Source: Gammaproteobacteria bacterium (GTDB lineage: Bacteria > Pseudomonadota > Gammaproteobacteria > SZUA-229). From it: 8,369 nucleotides of DNA. The first letter of the stretch is position 1; each line of letters starts with the position of its first letter. The position numbers were made by a program, and so were the translations under genes. Location of the stretch: assembly GCA_030637945.1 (NCBI GenBank), contig DAOWFN010000160.1:1-8369 (forward strand). The letters run 5' to 3'. The notes under the pieces were generated by a model that saw nothing but the letters and a program-made list of their open reading frames with translations, searched no databases and was not told where the DNA came from. Shown here in pieces: positions 1-6,479 of this stretch.

Positions 1-1161
1 AATAAAGCCGGATTCACCTCTCCAATCAGGCGGCGGTTCGGTTAATATATGCACCAGACGTAGATCCAGTCGTTTTTTTAAAACTTCCAGCTCCTCTCTG
101 AAAATCACATCCTGCCAGCAGTTGTTGCTGTATATAAACCAAAGTGGCCGATGCTCATGCCGATCCGCCAAAGTGCGCAACATGCTAATAACAGGTGCGG
201 CACCTACACCTCCGGCGATGAAAACAAACCCTGACGAGTTTGGATATTGCTCTACACTAAAGACACCATACGGGCCGTCCAGATATGCCGTTTCTCCGAC
301 TTGAATATTTTTGATAGTACGGGTGAAGTCGCCCAATTCTTTAATAGTGAACTCCAGACGACCATGATCGGCAGCACTGGAAGAAAATGAAAAAGGATGC
401 TCTTTGATATGCCAGGGAGAATGACGCAGTGTCAGCCAGGCAAACTGCCCAGATTTAAAAGACAAGCCATCATGACCGTTTGGTTCTAGCGCCAGAGTCC
501 AGCTATTGCCGCGTTCCTCACGCACTTCTACTACCTGGTATGGCTTACTGCGCATCCGCCAGGGTTTGATCAATCGCAGGTAAATAATCAACCACAACCA
601 GAACAAAGTGTAACTGGTCCACAACCAGCGTTTGGCGGGTGCATCGATATAATAACCCACGCCCTCAATATGTCCCAACGCCAGAAAAAATCCGGTCATC
701 GCCATACCTATATGTAACATACGCCACTCATCATAGTGAATGCGCAGCTGTTTACGCCACAGCGATGTGATGACAAGCATTGCAAATAACACAAATGAAA
801 CACGACCGGCAGTCATATACCAGGGCGCAAGCAGAGGATTAATAGCGCCTAAAACATCTGCATTATTGATACGAATGATAATGTAGTGCAGAGAGATGAG
901 GCCAAGCGCTATCAGTGCCAGATAACGATGAAAGTAGTAAATAATGTCGATGCCAAAAGGCGCACTGGCGCGCTGAAAACGGGCGGTGAGAAGGAATTGG
1001 ACGCCCATCATGGCCATGGCTGAGAATCCCAGCGCCATAGAAAAATCCCACCAAAATCCGGAACCGGGAGGGATCTCCCCGAGCATCAGTATCAGCAGTG
1101 GCGACAACACCAGCACCAGGTAGACACTAATCCAGAATGCGACTGACAGGATTATTGTCAT
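1..1161 (-). CDS. Membrane flavohaem reductase (ferric reductase-like transmembrane + FAD/NAD(P)-binding), C-terminus cut off by the window edge
   Basis: The reading frame is open for 387 codons from the ATG at 1161 to base 1 and continues outside. Residues 1-200 are hydrophobic with about six membrane segments. They hold two histidine pairs, H78/H92 and H150/H164, each 14 residues apart, the pattern that binds two stacked b haems in ferric reductases and NADPH oxidases. Next comes a ferredoxin-reductase-type FAD domain (about 205-305) with HPFSFSS at 255-261, then the start of the NAD(P) domain with AGGVGAAP at 316-323. Only the last 50-60 residues, including the usual Cys-Gly/Pro motif, should be missing. 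The family moves electrons from cytosolic NAD(P)H through FAD and haem across the membrane to iron, oxygen or another acceptor; the acceptor here is unknown. The start lies 3 bases after the upstream stop with no clear ribosome site, suggesting translational coupling. Family assignment is firm, substrate is not. Confidence 0.9.
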   Translation of the reverse strand, partial: MTIILSVAFWISVYLVLVLSPLLILMLGEIPPGSGFWWDFSMALGFSAMAMMGVQFLLTARFQRASAPFGIDIIYYFHRYLALIALGLISLHYIIIRINNADVLGAINPLLAPWYMTAGRVSFVLFAMLVITSLWRKQLRIHYDEWRMLHIGMAMTGFFLALGHIEGVGYYIDAPAKRWLWTSYTLFWLWLIIYLRLIKPWRMRSKPYQVVEVREERGNSWTLALEPNGHDGLSFKSGQFAWLTLRHSPWHIKEHPFSFSSSAADHGRLEFTIKELGDFTRTIKNIQVGETAYLDGPYGVFSVEQYPNSSGFVFIAGGVGAAPVISMLRTLADRHEHRPLWFIYSNNCWQDVIFREELEVLKKRLDLRLVHILTEPPPDWRGESGFI

Positions 1162-1164
1162 GAT

Positions 1165-1386
1165 TTAAGCTTGCATCTTCGTTAGTTCGAGCCCTTCCTG
1201 CAAGGCGGCCTGAATCATGATTAACTCCATAATATTGTCGAGGATGACAATGTCCGTCAACCGATCAGCTTCGGTCACAGATAGTAGCTTACACTGACAG
1301 TTCTGCAATCGTGCCAGCACCTTTTCATTTTTCATTACCCTGCAATTTTGCACGTTATAAATTGAAATTTTTTTCACTCCTTGCAT
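1165..1386 (-). CDS. Small protein of unknown function, 73 aa, in the ATPase-reductase operon
   Basis: I do not recognise this protein. It is soluble-looking, with a basic N-terminal part (about 1-35) carrying three cysteines (C15, C30, C32; the last two form a CQC), and a C-terminal part (about 39-70) rich in Leu, Ile, Met and acidic residues that could form a helix. The ATG at 1386 is preceded by AGAGGA with a good 7-base spacing, and the ATPase stop TAG is the first part of that site. An internal ATG at codon 18 has AGGG too close upstream and is less likely. The stop lies 3 bases before the reductase start and in the same frame. The tight packing supports a real gene. A role as an accessory or regulatory subunit of the reductase or ATPase is only inference. 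Confidence 0.65.
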   Translation of the reverse strand: MQGVKKISIYNVQNCRVMKNEKVLARLQNCQCKLLSVTEADRLTDIVILDNIMELIMIQAALQEGLELTKMQA

Positions 1387-1397
1387 ATAATATTCCT

Positions 1398-4247
1398 CTA
1401 CGATTTACGTGCAACCATTTGCCGTGCAAAATATTTTTCTAATTCAACAAGAAATAGTACCGAAGAAGAAACCAGCAAAATGCGTAACCATATTTCTATG
1501 CCAATCGATGTAGTGCCAAATAAGAGTTGCATCGGCGCAAGGTAAGTAAAACCCATTTGAAAAATAACAAGGATGACGATAGCGATAAGTACATAACGGT
1601 TACCGGTAAACCCTGCCCAGTTAAATACTGAAGCCGTAATATAACGCGAATTAAACAGGTAAAAAATCTCGAACATCACCAGTGTATTTACCGCAACGGT
1701 TCGTGCATGTTCGATGCTGGCGCCGTTATCCATTTCCCATAGAAAAAGCCCAAAGGTACCGCTCATTAAAATTATTGAGACAAAGCTAATTCGCCAGATA
1801 AAATGCGGAGTCAGCATCGGCTCGTGCGCATCACGCGGCGGGCGCAACATAACATTTTTTTCTGGTGGTTCAAATGCCAGTGCCAGTGCTAAGGTAACCG
1901 CAGTTATCATATTCACCCAGAGGATTTGCACCGGTATTAATGGCAGTTGCTTAAAACCAAACAGTATTGCAGCAAGAATAATCAGTGCCTCACCACCATT
2001 GGTCGGTAAGATAAAAAGAATGGCTTTTTTGATGTTGTCGTAAACGGTACGTCCTTCTTCTACAGCGTGAGCAATAGAAGCAAAATTATCATCGGCCAAA
2101 ACCATTTCCGCCGCTTCCTTGGCAGCTTCCGTTCCGTTTTGTCCCATGGCTATGCCGACATCAGCGCGCTTCAACGCAGGTGCATCGTTTACACCGTCAC
2201 CGGTCATGGCAACGATCTTGCCCTGCTCCTGCAATAACTTGACTAAAAGCAGTTTGTGCTCAGGATTAACCCGTGCATAAACATCCACCTCTAATACTGA
2301 CTTCCGTAAATCGTCCTCACTCATTAGATCAATGTCTTGCCCAGTAAGAATGTCATCAACATTGCCAAGTCTAAGTTGGCGAGCGATAGCACGAGCCGTG
2401 ATGCCGTGATCTCCGGTAATCATCTTCACGCAGATACCTGCTCTGTCACAGGTCTGCACCGCCTTAATTGCCTCTGTTCGCGGCGGATCAATAAGGCCAA
2501 ACAAAGCCAACATGGTTAGACCATCTTCTACATCTTCAAAATTAAGCTCTAGCTGATCTCTGGCTACCGCTTTAACCGCAATGGCCAGTACCCGCTGACC
2601 ACGGTCTGCCATTTCCTCTAAACGTGCCAGCCAGTAATCTTTATCCAGGGACTGTTCACCATCATAACTTCGTTGATAAGCGCACATTTCTAAAACACGT
2701 TCAGGCGCACCTTTAAGATAAATGAAAGCCTCATTCTTATGACTATGGTGTAGCGTTGCCATAAAGCGATGTTCTGATTCAAACGGGATAAGATCCGTAC
2801 GTGGATAATTTTTTGCTTCCAGTTCTAAATCCAGACCGGTCTTTAATCCTGCCACCAGCAGTGCACCTTCCATCGGATCGCCATGAACCAACCAGTCGTT
2901 GTTATTGTTTTCTAACGCTGCATCATTACAATGTACTGCAGCACGCAGTGCCTCTGACAGCAGCGGACGATCCTCTGCCTGAACATCTTTTTTATCCAGT
3001 GAAATCGCACCATGCGGATCATAACCCGTACCGGCAAGTTCAAATAAATTCTGAGAAGTCGAAATATTACGTACCGTCATTTCATTTCGCGTCAAAGTAC
3101 CGGTTTTATCCGAACAAATGACTGTTACCGCTCCCAGCGTCTCAACCGCAGGAAGTTTACGAATGATGGCATTTCGTCGTGCCATACGTTGCACACCGAT
3201 AGCCAACGTTATCGTCATAATGGCAGGCAAACCTTCGGGTATAGCTGCCACTGCAAGACTAACTGATGCAAGAAACATATCAGTCAAAAGATAATCATGA
3301 ACCCACACCCCGAAGACAAAGTTGAGTGCAGCGATAATCAGGATACCAATGGTAAGCGTGTGTCCGAACTGCGCCATCTGTCGCAACAGCGGTGTGGTCA
3401 CATTTTCTACATCAGCGACCAGTGTACTAATATGACCAAGTTGTGTTTGTGCACCGGTGGCAACCACCATGCCAGCACCCTGACCCTGGGTCACGATCGT
3501 TCCCGAAAAAGCCATGTTACGTCGATCACCAATCACTGCCTCCTCAGCAACAGTATCAGTGATTTTACCCACCGCCATTGACTCACCCGTCAGCGCCGCT
3601 TCCTGCGCTTGCAGTCCTTTGACACGAAACAGGCGTAAGTCAGCCGGAACTTTATCGCCAGATTGCAATAAAACAATATCACCAGGCACCAGTTCTTCTG
3701 CCGGTAGAGTTAGTTGTCGACCACCACGCATGACCATGGCATTCGGTGAAAGCATCTGCCGTATAGCACGTAACGCATCTTCAGCCTTACCTTCCTGCAC
3801 GAAACCTATTACAGCATTAATAAGTACAACACCAAAAATAACACCTGCATCTACCCAGTGCTGCAATATAGCGGTAACGACAGCCGCTACAATCAGTACA
3901 TAGATCAGCACATTATGAAACTGATAAAGAAACCGCAACAATGGGCCACGTGTTTTTGTTTCAGGGATTCGGTTGGGGCCGTATTTAATCAGTCGCTTGT
4001 TAATCTCTTCTTTAGATAGGCCGTCGACAGTCGTTTGCAATGACGAAAAAACAAATTCATTGCTTTCACTATGCCAACTTTCTGATGATGAAACCGGATT
4101 GTCCGGTTGACCATTTGGCTTTCTAAAGGTTTTAACTGTTTGAAGTGAAACCAAAATACCCACCACAATCAAAATGAGCACCATAGCCAGTATGATCAAC
4201 CATTCAATAACGGTAACATCCAATAACCATGTAAGGTTGTCATTCAT
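1398..4247 (-). CDS. P2-type (SERCA/PacL-like) cation-transporting P-type ATPase, 949 aa
   Basis: An inner-membrane pump that uses ATP to move cations. The order is: an extra hydrophobic segment (about 14-36), cation-ATPase N-terminal domain (about 62-110), M1-M2 (112-150), actuator domain with TGES at 220-223, M3-M4 (297-352) with PEGLP at 337-341, phosphorylation site DKTGT with Asp380, nucleotide domain with KGAPE at 512-516, TGD at 611-613, hinge TGDGVNDAP at 682-690, and M5-M10 (741-936). All catalytic motifs are intact. Of the SERCA ion ligands, E338 (E309), N750 (N768), E753 (E771), N779 (N796) and T782 (T799) are present, but A783 stands where SERCA has Asp800. The ion is therefore uncertain: Ca2+, Mn2+, Na+ or another. 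The ATG at 4247 has only a weak ribosome site. It is 55 bases after the UspE-like gene and 11 before the small gene, so probably operonic. Confidence 0.95.
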   Translation of the reverse strand: MNDNLTWLLDVTVIEWLIILAMVLILIVVGILVSLQTVKTFRKPNGQPDNPVSSSESWHSESNEFVFSSLQTTVDGLSKEEINKRLIKYGPNRIPETKTRGPLLRFLYQFHNVLIYVLIVAAVVTAILQHWVDAGVIFGVVLINAVIGFVQEGKAEDALRAIRQMLSPNAMVMRGGRQLTLPAEELVPGDIVLLQSGDKVPADLRLFRVKGLQAQEAALTGESMAVGKITDTVAEEAVIGDRRNMAFSGTIVTQGQGAGMVVATGAQTQLGHISTLVADVENVTTPLLRQMAQFGHTLTIGILIIAALNFVFGVWVHDYLLTDMFLASVSLAVAAIPEGLPAIMTITLAIGVQRMARRNAIIRKLPAVETLGAVTVICSDKTGTLTRNEMTVRNISTSQNLFELAGTGYDPHGAISLDKKDVQAEDRPLLSEALRAAVHCNDAALENNNNDWLVHGDPMEGALLVAGLKTGLDLELEAKNYPRTDLIPFESEHRFMATLHHSHKNEAFIYLKGAPERVLEMCAYQRSYDGEQSLDKDYWLARLEEMADRGQRVLAIAVKAVARDQLELNFEDVEDGLTMLALFGLIDPPRTEAIKAVQTCDRAGICVKMITGDHGITARAIARQLRLGNVDDILTGQDIDLMSEDDLRKSVLEVDVYARVNPEHKLLLVKLLQEQGKIVAMTGDGVNDAPALKRADVGIAMGQNGTEAAKEAAEMVLADDNFASIAHAVEEGRTVYDNIKKAILFILPTNGGEALIILAAILFGFKQLPLIPVQILWVNMITAVTLALALAFEPPEKNVMLRPPRDAHEPMLTPHFIWRISFVSIILMSGTFGLFLWEMDNGASIEHARTVAVNTLVMFEIFYLFNSRYITASVFNWAGFTGNRYVLIAIVILVIFQMGFTYLAPMQLLFGTTSIGIEIWLRILLVSSSVLFLVELEKYFARQMVARKS

Positions 4248-4267
4248 TTAAATATTCACATACGGTC

Positions 4268-4296
4268 AAAAAATCATTTAGCGAAATACTCTAAAT
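4268..4296 (-). terminator. AT-rich hairpin with T-run between usp and ATPase genes (possible attenuator)
   Basis: On the minus strand, ATTTAG (4296-4291) and CTAAAT (4281-4276) can pair around a 9-base loop, followed after two bases by six T (4273-4268). The layout is that of an intrinsic terminator, but the stem is six mostly A-U pairs and therefore weak. It might lower ATPase transcription relative to the stress protein rather than end the transcript. It could also be chance in AT-rich DNA. Confidence 0.3.
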
Positions 4297-4302
4297 TATG
4301 CA

Positions 4303-5265
4303 TCATTCATCTTCCAGCGTCACAGGTGTGACGAAATCTTCTGGCTTGACCGTTAGCACGGAGCAGTTCACTTCGCTTAGCACTTTTTCCGCGGTATTGC
4401 CGATAATAAATCCAGCGAGACCGGTACGGCAAACGGTGCCCATAACCAGCAGGTCGATGGCTTTGCTTTTCGCCAGTTTTATAATGGCTTTGGGAACATC
4501 CATATTTCTCGGCATATGCCGGCGGCTAATAATTCCTTTCAGATCTATGCTGGCAAGCAAGTGGTCAAGTCGGGATGCATATTCCTGTTTGTTTCGTTTG
4601 CGTAATTCATGGAGTGATTCATCACTCATGTTACCACGCACTTGCATATACCCCTCACCATATACCGACCAAACTTGAACAACGTGGAACTTACTATTGT
4701 CCATCCGAGCCAGGGAGCTTGCCAGTTGTATGATTAGTGAGTTGAGTGAATTCCGATTTTTGTCACTAGGAGAGTCACTTGAGACATCAACTGCGGCCAT
4801 GACTTTTTTGTATTTTGTACGTTTTGTGGCTTTGACCACCCACACCGGACAGGGGCATTTTCGCATCAGGTGCATAGAGGTGCTGCCAAATAATCGTTCC
4901 TTGAGGCCGCCTTTGCCTTCCGTCGCCAGAATAACCAGATCGTGTTGGTCACGTAACACCTGGCGGATAATCTCCATAAACGGTGTGCCGGTAATGACCA
5001 TGGATTCTACGTCGATTCCCTGTTCCTTCATATTGGCGACAAGAGCATCGACCTTTTCCTGCCGATCATTGATCACCAACTCAAAAAGCTCCTGAGGCGT
5101 CACAGCAGTGATAGCCATGCCCATTTCCGAAGGGATTTCTTTGACTACAGCAATCACCATCAGCCGCGCATCATTCTGCCTAGCCAGGGATACCGCACGC
5201 TCCACAGCCAGATGCTGCTTTGTATCAAAATCACAGAAAAGAAGAATATTTTTAAATCTTTGCAT
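4303..5265 (-). CDS. uspE: UspE-like universal stress protein with two Usp domains, 320 aa
   Basis: A cytoplasmic tandem Usp protein. Domain 1 spans about 3-145 and domain 2 about 153-307. Domain 1 ends with a partly kept ATP-site motif, G117 then GST at 127-129, followed by a RKCPCPVWVVK stretch that parallels the equivalent segment of E. coli UspE. Domain 2 has MGTVCRTG at 275-282 and GNTAE at 289-293, and the tail KPEDFVTPVTLEDE closely follows the UspE C-terminus. Length matches UspE (about 316). In the G-2x-G-9x-G(S/T) motif the first Gly is Ala114 in domain 1 and the second is Cys279 in domain 2, so nucleotide binding may differ between halves. The ATG at 5265 is set by AGGTGG seven bases upstream. 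It is the first gene of the minus-strand cluster. UspE in E. coli is linked to stress and motility/adhesion; a role in sensing for the downstream ATPase is inference. Confidence 0.92.
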   Translation of the reverse strand: MQRFKNILLFCDFDTKQHLAVERAVSLARQNDARLMVIAVVKEIPSEMGMAITAVTPQELFELVINDRQEKVDALVANMKEQGIDVESMVITGTPFMEIIRQVLRDQHDLVILATEGKGGLKERLFGSTSMHLMRKCPCPVWVVKATKRTKYKKVMAAVDVSSDSPSDKNRNSLNSLIIQLASSLARMDNSKFHVVQVWSVYGEGYMQVRGNMSDESLHELRKRNKQEYASRLDHLLASIDLKGIISRRHMPRNMDVPKAIIKLAKSKAIDLLVMGTVCRTGLAGFIIGNTAEKVLSEVNCSVLTVKPEDFVTPVTLEDE

Positions 5266-5423
5266 AGCATTTCCACCTACTTAAAAATTTTACTAACGGT
5301 TCAAACTTCTAGCCATTAATCATGAAACTGCTTCAATTTGAATATTGCGTAACAATACCGAATTTTCCAAATAACTGCATAACCTCAACGACTGTATAAT
5401 GCACTCTTTCAATATATTAAGCT

Positions 5424-5452
5424 TTTATCAGAAGAACCTTTGCTTAAGTCAA
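5424..5452 (-). promoter_or_regulatory. Candidate sigma70 promoter for the usp-ATPase-reductase operon
   Basis: On the minus strand TTGACT (5452-5447) is followed after 17 bases by GATAAA (5429-5424), five and four matches to the consensus hexamers. Transcription would start near 5416-5418, giving a leader of about 150 bases before the Usp start. This is the best-matching pair I found in the 200 bases upstream of the cluster. A start further upstream, including the 92-residue frame, cannot be excluded. Confidence 0.4.
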
Positions 5453-5465
5453 GATTAGGGTGATC

Positions 5466-5744
5466 TTATAAAATATTTTTCCACGCCAAAAATACGAACA
5501 CCATAGCCAGCATCAAGAATAACGTAGTTCCAATCGCCCACTGCCTGAATCGATTTTCACCCGTATCCAGAAGTAACATCAATGTTAAATAGTCGTAGCT
5601 GCTATTCACCCTTGCCAACAACGATAACCACCCTTTTCCCAAAAGCACAACATAAAATGACAGGCCAGATTTAAGAGCAGCAAAAGCTAATTTTTTCCTC
5701 ATTCTGTAATTTGCAGTAAAAAATGATAAAGGCGAGCGAAACAC
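5466..5744 (-). CDS. Possible small membrane protein of unknown function, up to 92 aa
   Basis: I do not recognise this protein. The frame could start at GTG 5744 or at ATG 5702 (giving 78 residues); neither has a clear ribosome site. It shows two hydrophobic stretches, about 19-45 (after MRKK at 15-18) and about 70-88, joined by a short polar part with YDY and GENRFRQW, so a two-helix membrane protein is plausible. Codon choice looks like that of the neighbours and no long frame opposes it on the other strand. It ends 200 bases before the usp gene, with a candidate promoter in between, so it need not belong to that operon. A hairpin with a T-run sits just upstream of the GTG. It may be real, a remnant, or a chance frame. 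Confidence 0.4.
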   Translation of the reverse strand: MFRSPLSFFTANYRMRKKLAFAALKSGLSFYVVLLGKGWLSLLARVNSSYDYLTLMLLLDTGENRFRQWAIGTTLFLMLAMVFVFLAWKNIL

Positions 5745-5750
5745 ATTGTT

Positions 5751-5774
5751 AAAACGGCAGCAATAAAACTGCCG
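5751..5774 (-). terminator. GC-rich hairpin with short T-run, terminator-like on the minus strand
   Basis: CGGCAG (5755-5760) and CTGCCG (5769-5774) form a perfect six-pair stem with an 8-base loop. Reading the minus strand, the stem is followed directly by TTTT (5754-5751). No minus-strand gene lies just upstream, so if it works it stops antisense transcription coming from under the cytochrome gene, or it sits in the leader of the 92-residue frame. On the plus strand no T-run follows. Confidence 0.35.
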
Positions 5775-5804
5775 CTATCATTCCATCGGCTAATGGTATC
5801 TAAA

Positions 5805-5833
5805 TGGATTTTTAAGACTCGTTAATTTACAAT
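5805..5833 (+). promoter_or_regulatory. Candidate promoter of the cytochrome P460 gene
   Basis: TACAAT (5828-5833) matches the -10 consensus at five of six positions. The hexamer 17 bases upstream, TGGATT (5805-5810), matches the -35 at only three. Transcription would start near 5840, about 40 bases before the preferred ATG at 5881. A weak -35 would fit a promoter that needs an activator, but this is inference. Confidence 0.35.
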
Positions 5834-5840
5834 CAATTGT
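5829..5840. promoter_or_regulatory. Operator-like inverted repeat over the P460 promoter
   Basis: ACAAT (5829-5833) and ATTGT (5836-5840) are perfect inverted arms around CA. The repeat covers the candidate -10 box and start point, where a dimeric repressor would act. It does not match an FNR box or an NsrR-type site as I know them. Short AT-rich arms can arise by chance. Confidence 0.25.
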
Positions 5841-5880
5841 GTAGATGTTCCAAAAAAACCTTAAAAGCAGGTCAAAAACT

Positions 5881-6375
5881 ATGATAATAAAACTCCAGCT
5901 CTTGGCAATAATGCTTGCAGCCATAACGATTGAAGTTCATGCAGCAGATAAAACATCCTCCCCCTCTCACGGCGTTGACTATCCTGATGGATGGCAGAAC
6001 TGGGCGACCATTGCCGTATCACATCGCACAGACAACAATACGATAAGGGTGATACTGGGTAATGATGTGGCGGCGAAGGCTGCGCGATCTGGTAACACCA
6101 ATCCATGGCCAGATAACACCATTCTTGGCAAGGTGGTTTGGAAAGATACCCAGTTGAAAGACTGGAAGACCGCTACTACACCAGGGAAATTCGTCCATGC
6201 TGAGTTCATGTTCAAAGACTCAAAAAAATATAGCGACAGTTATGGCTGGGGGTGGGCTCGCTGGGTAGGACTGGAGCAAAAACCCTTTGATAAGGGGATG
6301 CAGGTTTGTACCAATTGTCATACACCTGTAAAGAATCGTGACTGGGTTTTCACTGATCCTGCATCATTACCGTAA
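5881..6375 (+). CDS. Cytochrome P460 family protein, secreted monohaem c-type cytochrome, 164 aa
   Basis: Residues 1-21 form a signal peptide ending VHA before ADKTSS, so the mature protein is periplasmic. It keeps the family signatures: a VSHRTDN segment (46-52), ILGND (58-62), NPWPD (74-78), FVHAEFMFKD (104-113) and the C-terminal c-haem site CTNCH (143-147) followed by TPVK. From my recalled alignment with Nitrosomonas europaea cytochrome P460, K84 (in ILGKVVW) falls at the lysine cross-linked to the haem; this should be checked. Cytochromes P460 oxidise hydroxylamine, giving NO or N2O, and may detoxify reactive nitrogen in non-nitrifiers. I prefer the ATG at 5881 because CAGGT lies eight bases upstream and it starts directly with the signal peptide. 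An in-frame ATG at 5845 would add 12 residues but has no ribosome site. Confidence 0.92.
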   Translation: MIIKLQLLAIMLAAITIEVHAADKTSSPSHGVDYPDGWQNWATIAVSHRTDNNTIRVILGNDVAAKAARSGNTNPWPDNTILGKVVWKDTQLKDWKTATTPGKFVHAEFMFKDSKKYSDSYGWGWARWVGLEQKPFDKGMQVCTNCHTPVKNRDWVFTDPASLP

Positions 6376-6386
6376 ACAAGCATTAA

Positions 6387-6437
6387 CGAAGCCAAAACGA
6401 ACAACCACTTTACTGAGGCATGTTGTGTCTGGCTTCG
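6387..6437. terminator. Long-loop hairpin between P460 and UPF0016 genes
   Basis: CGAAGCCA (6387-6394) and TGGCTTCG (6430-6437) are perfect eight-base inverted arms. Inside the 35-base loop ACAAC (6401-6405) and GTTGT (6422-6426) can pair as a second stem. It starts 11 bases after the P460 stop. Only CTTT follows on the plus strand, so it is a poor intrinsic terminator. It could partially terminate or protect the cytochrome mRNA end. Confidence 0.35.
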
Positions 6438-6479
6438 CTTTACGTTCATGATTCATAACAGACCTGATATTCAACTTTT

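Noticed and set aside
122..1054. Short frames at 122-304 (+) and 863-1054 (-)
   Set aside because: Both lie inside the ferric-reductase-like coding region, whose own frame is open across the full 387 codons.
1714..4678. Plus-strand frames within the ATPase and usp regions (for example 2801-3121, 3514-3903, 4298-4678)
   Set aside because: They are antisense to strongly conserved minus-strand genes, have no recognisable motifs or ribosome sites, and their translations look like frame shadows.
5391..5400. Perfect TATAAT on the plus strand at 5395-5400
   Set aside because: There is no acceptable -35 at 16-18 bases, the upstream TG is not in the extended -10 position, and no plus-strand gene follows for about 480 bases.
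5439..5452. FNR/Anr-like box TTGACTTAAGCAAA on the minus strand upstream of usp
   Set aside because: The half-sites only resemble the consensus if the spacer is one base short; with the proper four-base spacer the second half matches at only two positions.
5879..6215. Minus-strand frames opposite cytochrome P460
   Set aside because: They are shadows of a clearly coding plus-strand gene with a signal peptide and haem motif.
6376..6479. yybP-ykoY Mn2+ riboswitch before the UPF0016 gene
   Set aside because: The gap is short and I could not find the conserved core of the class; only a long-loop hairpin is visible.
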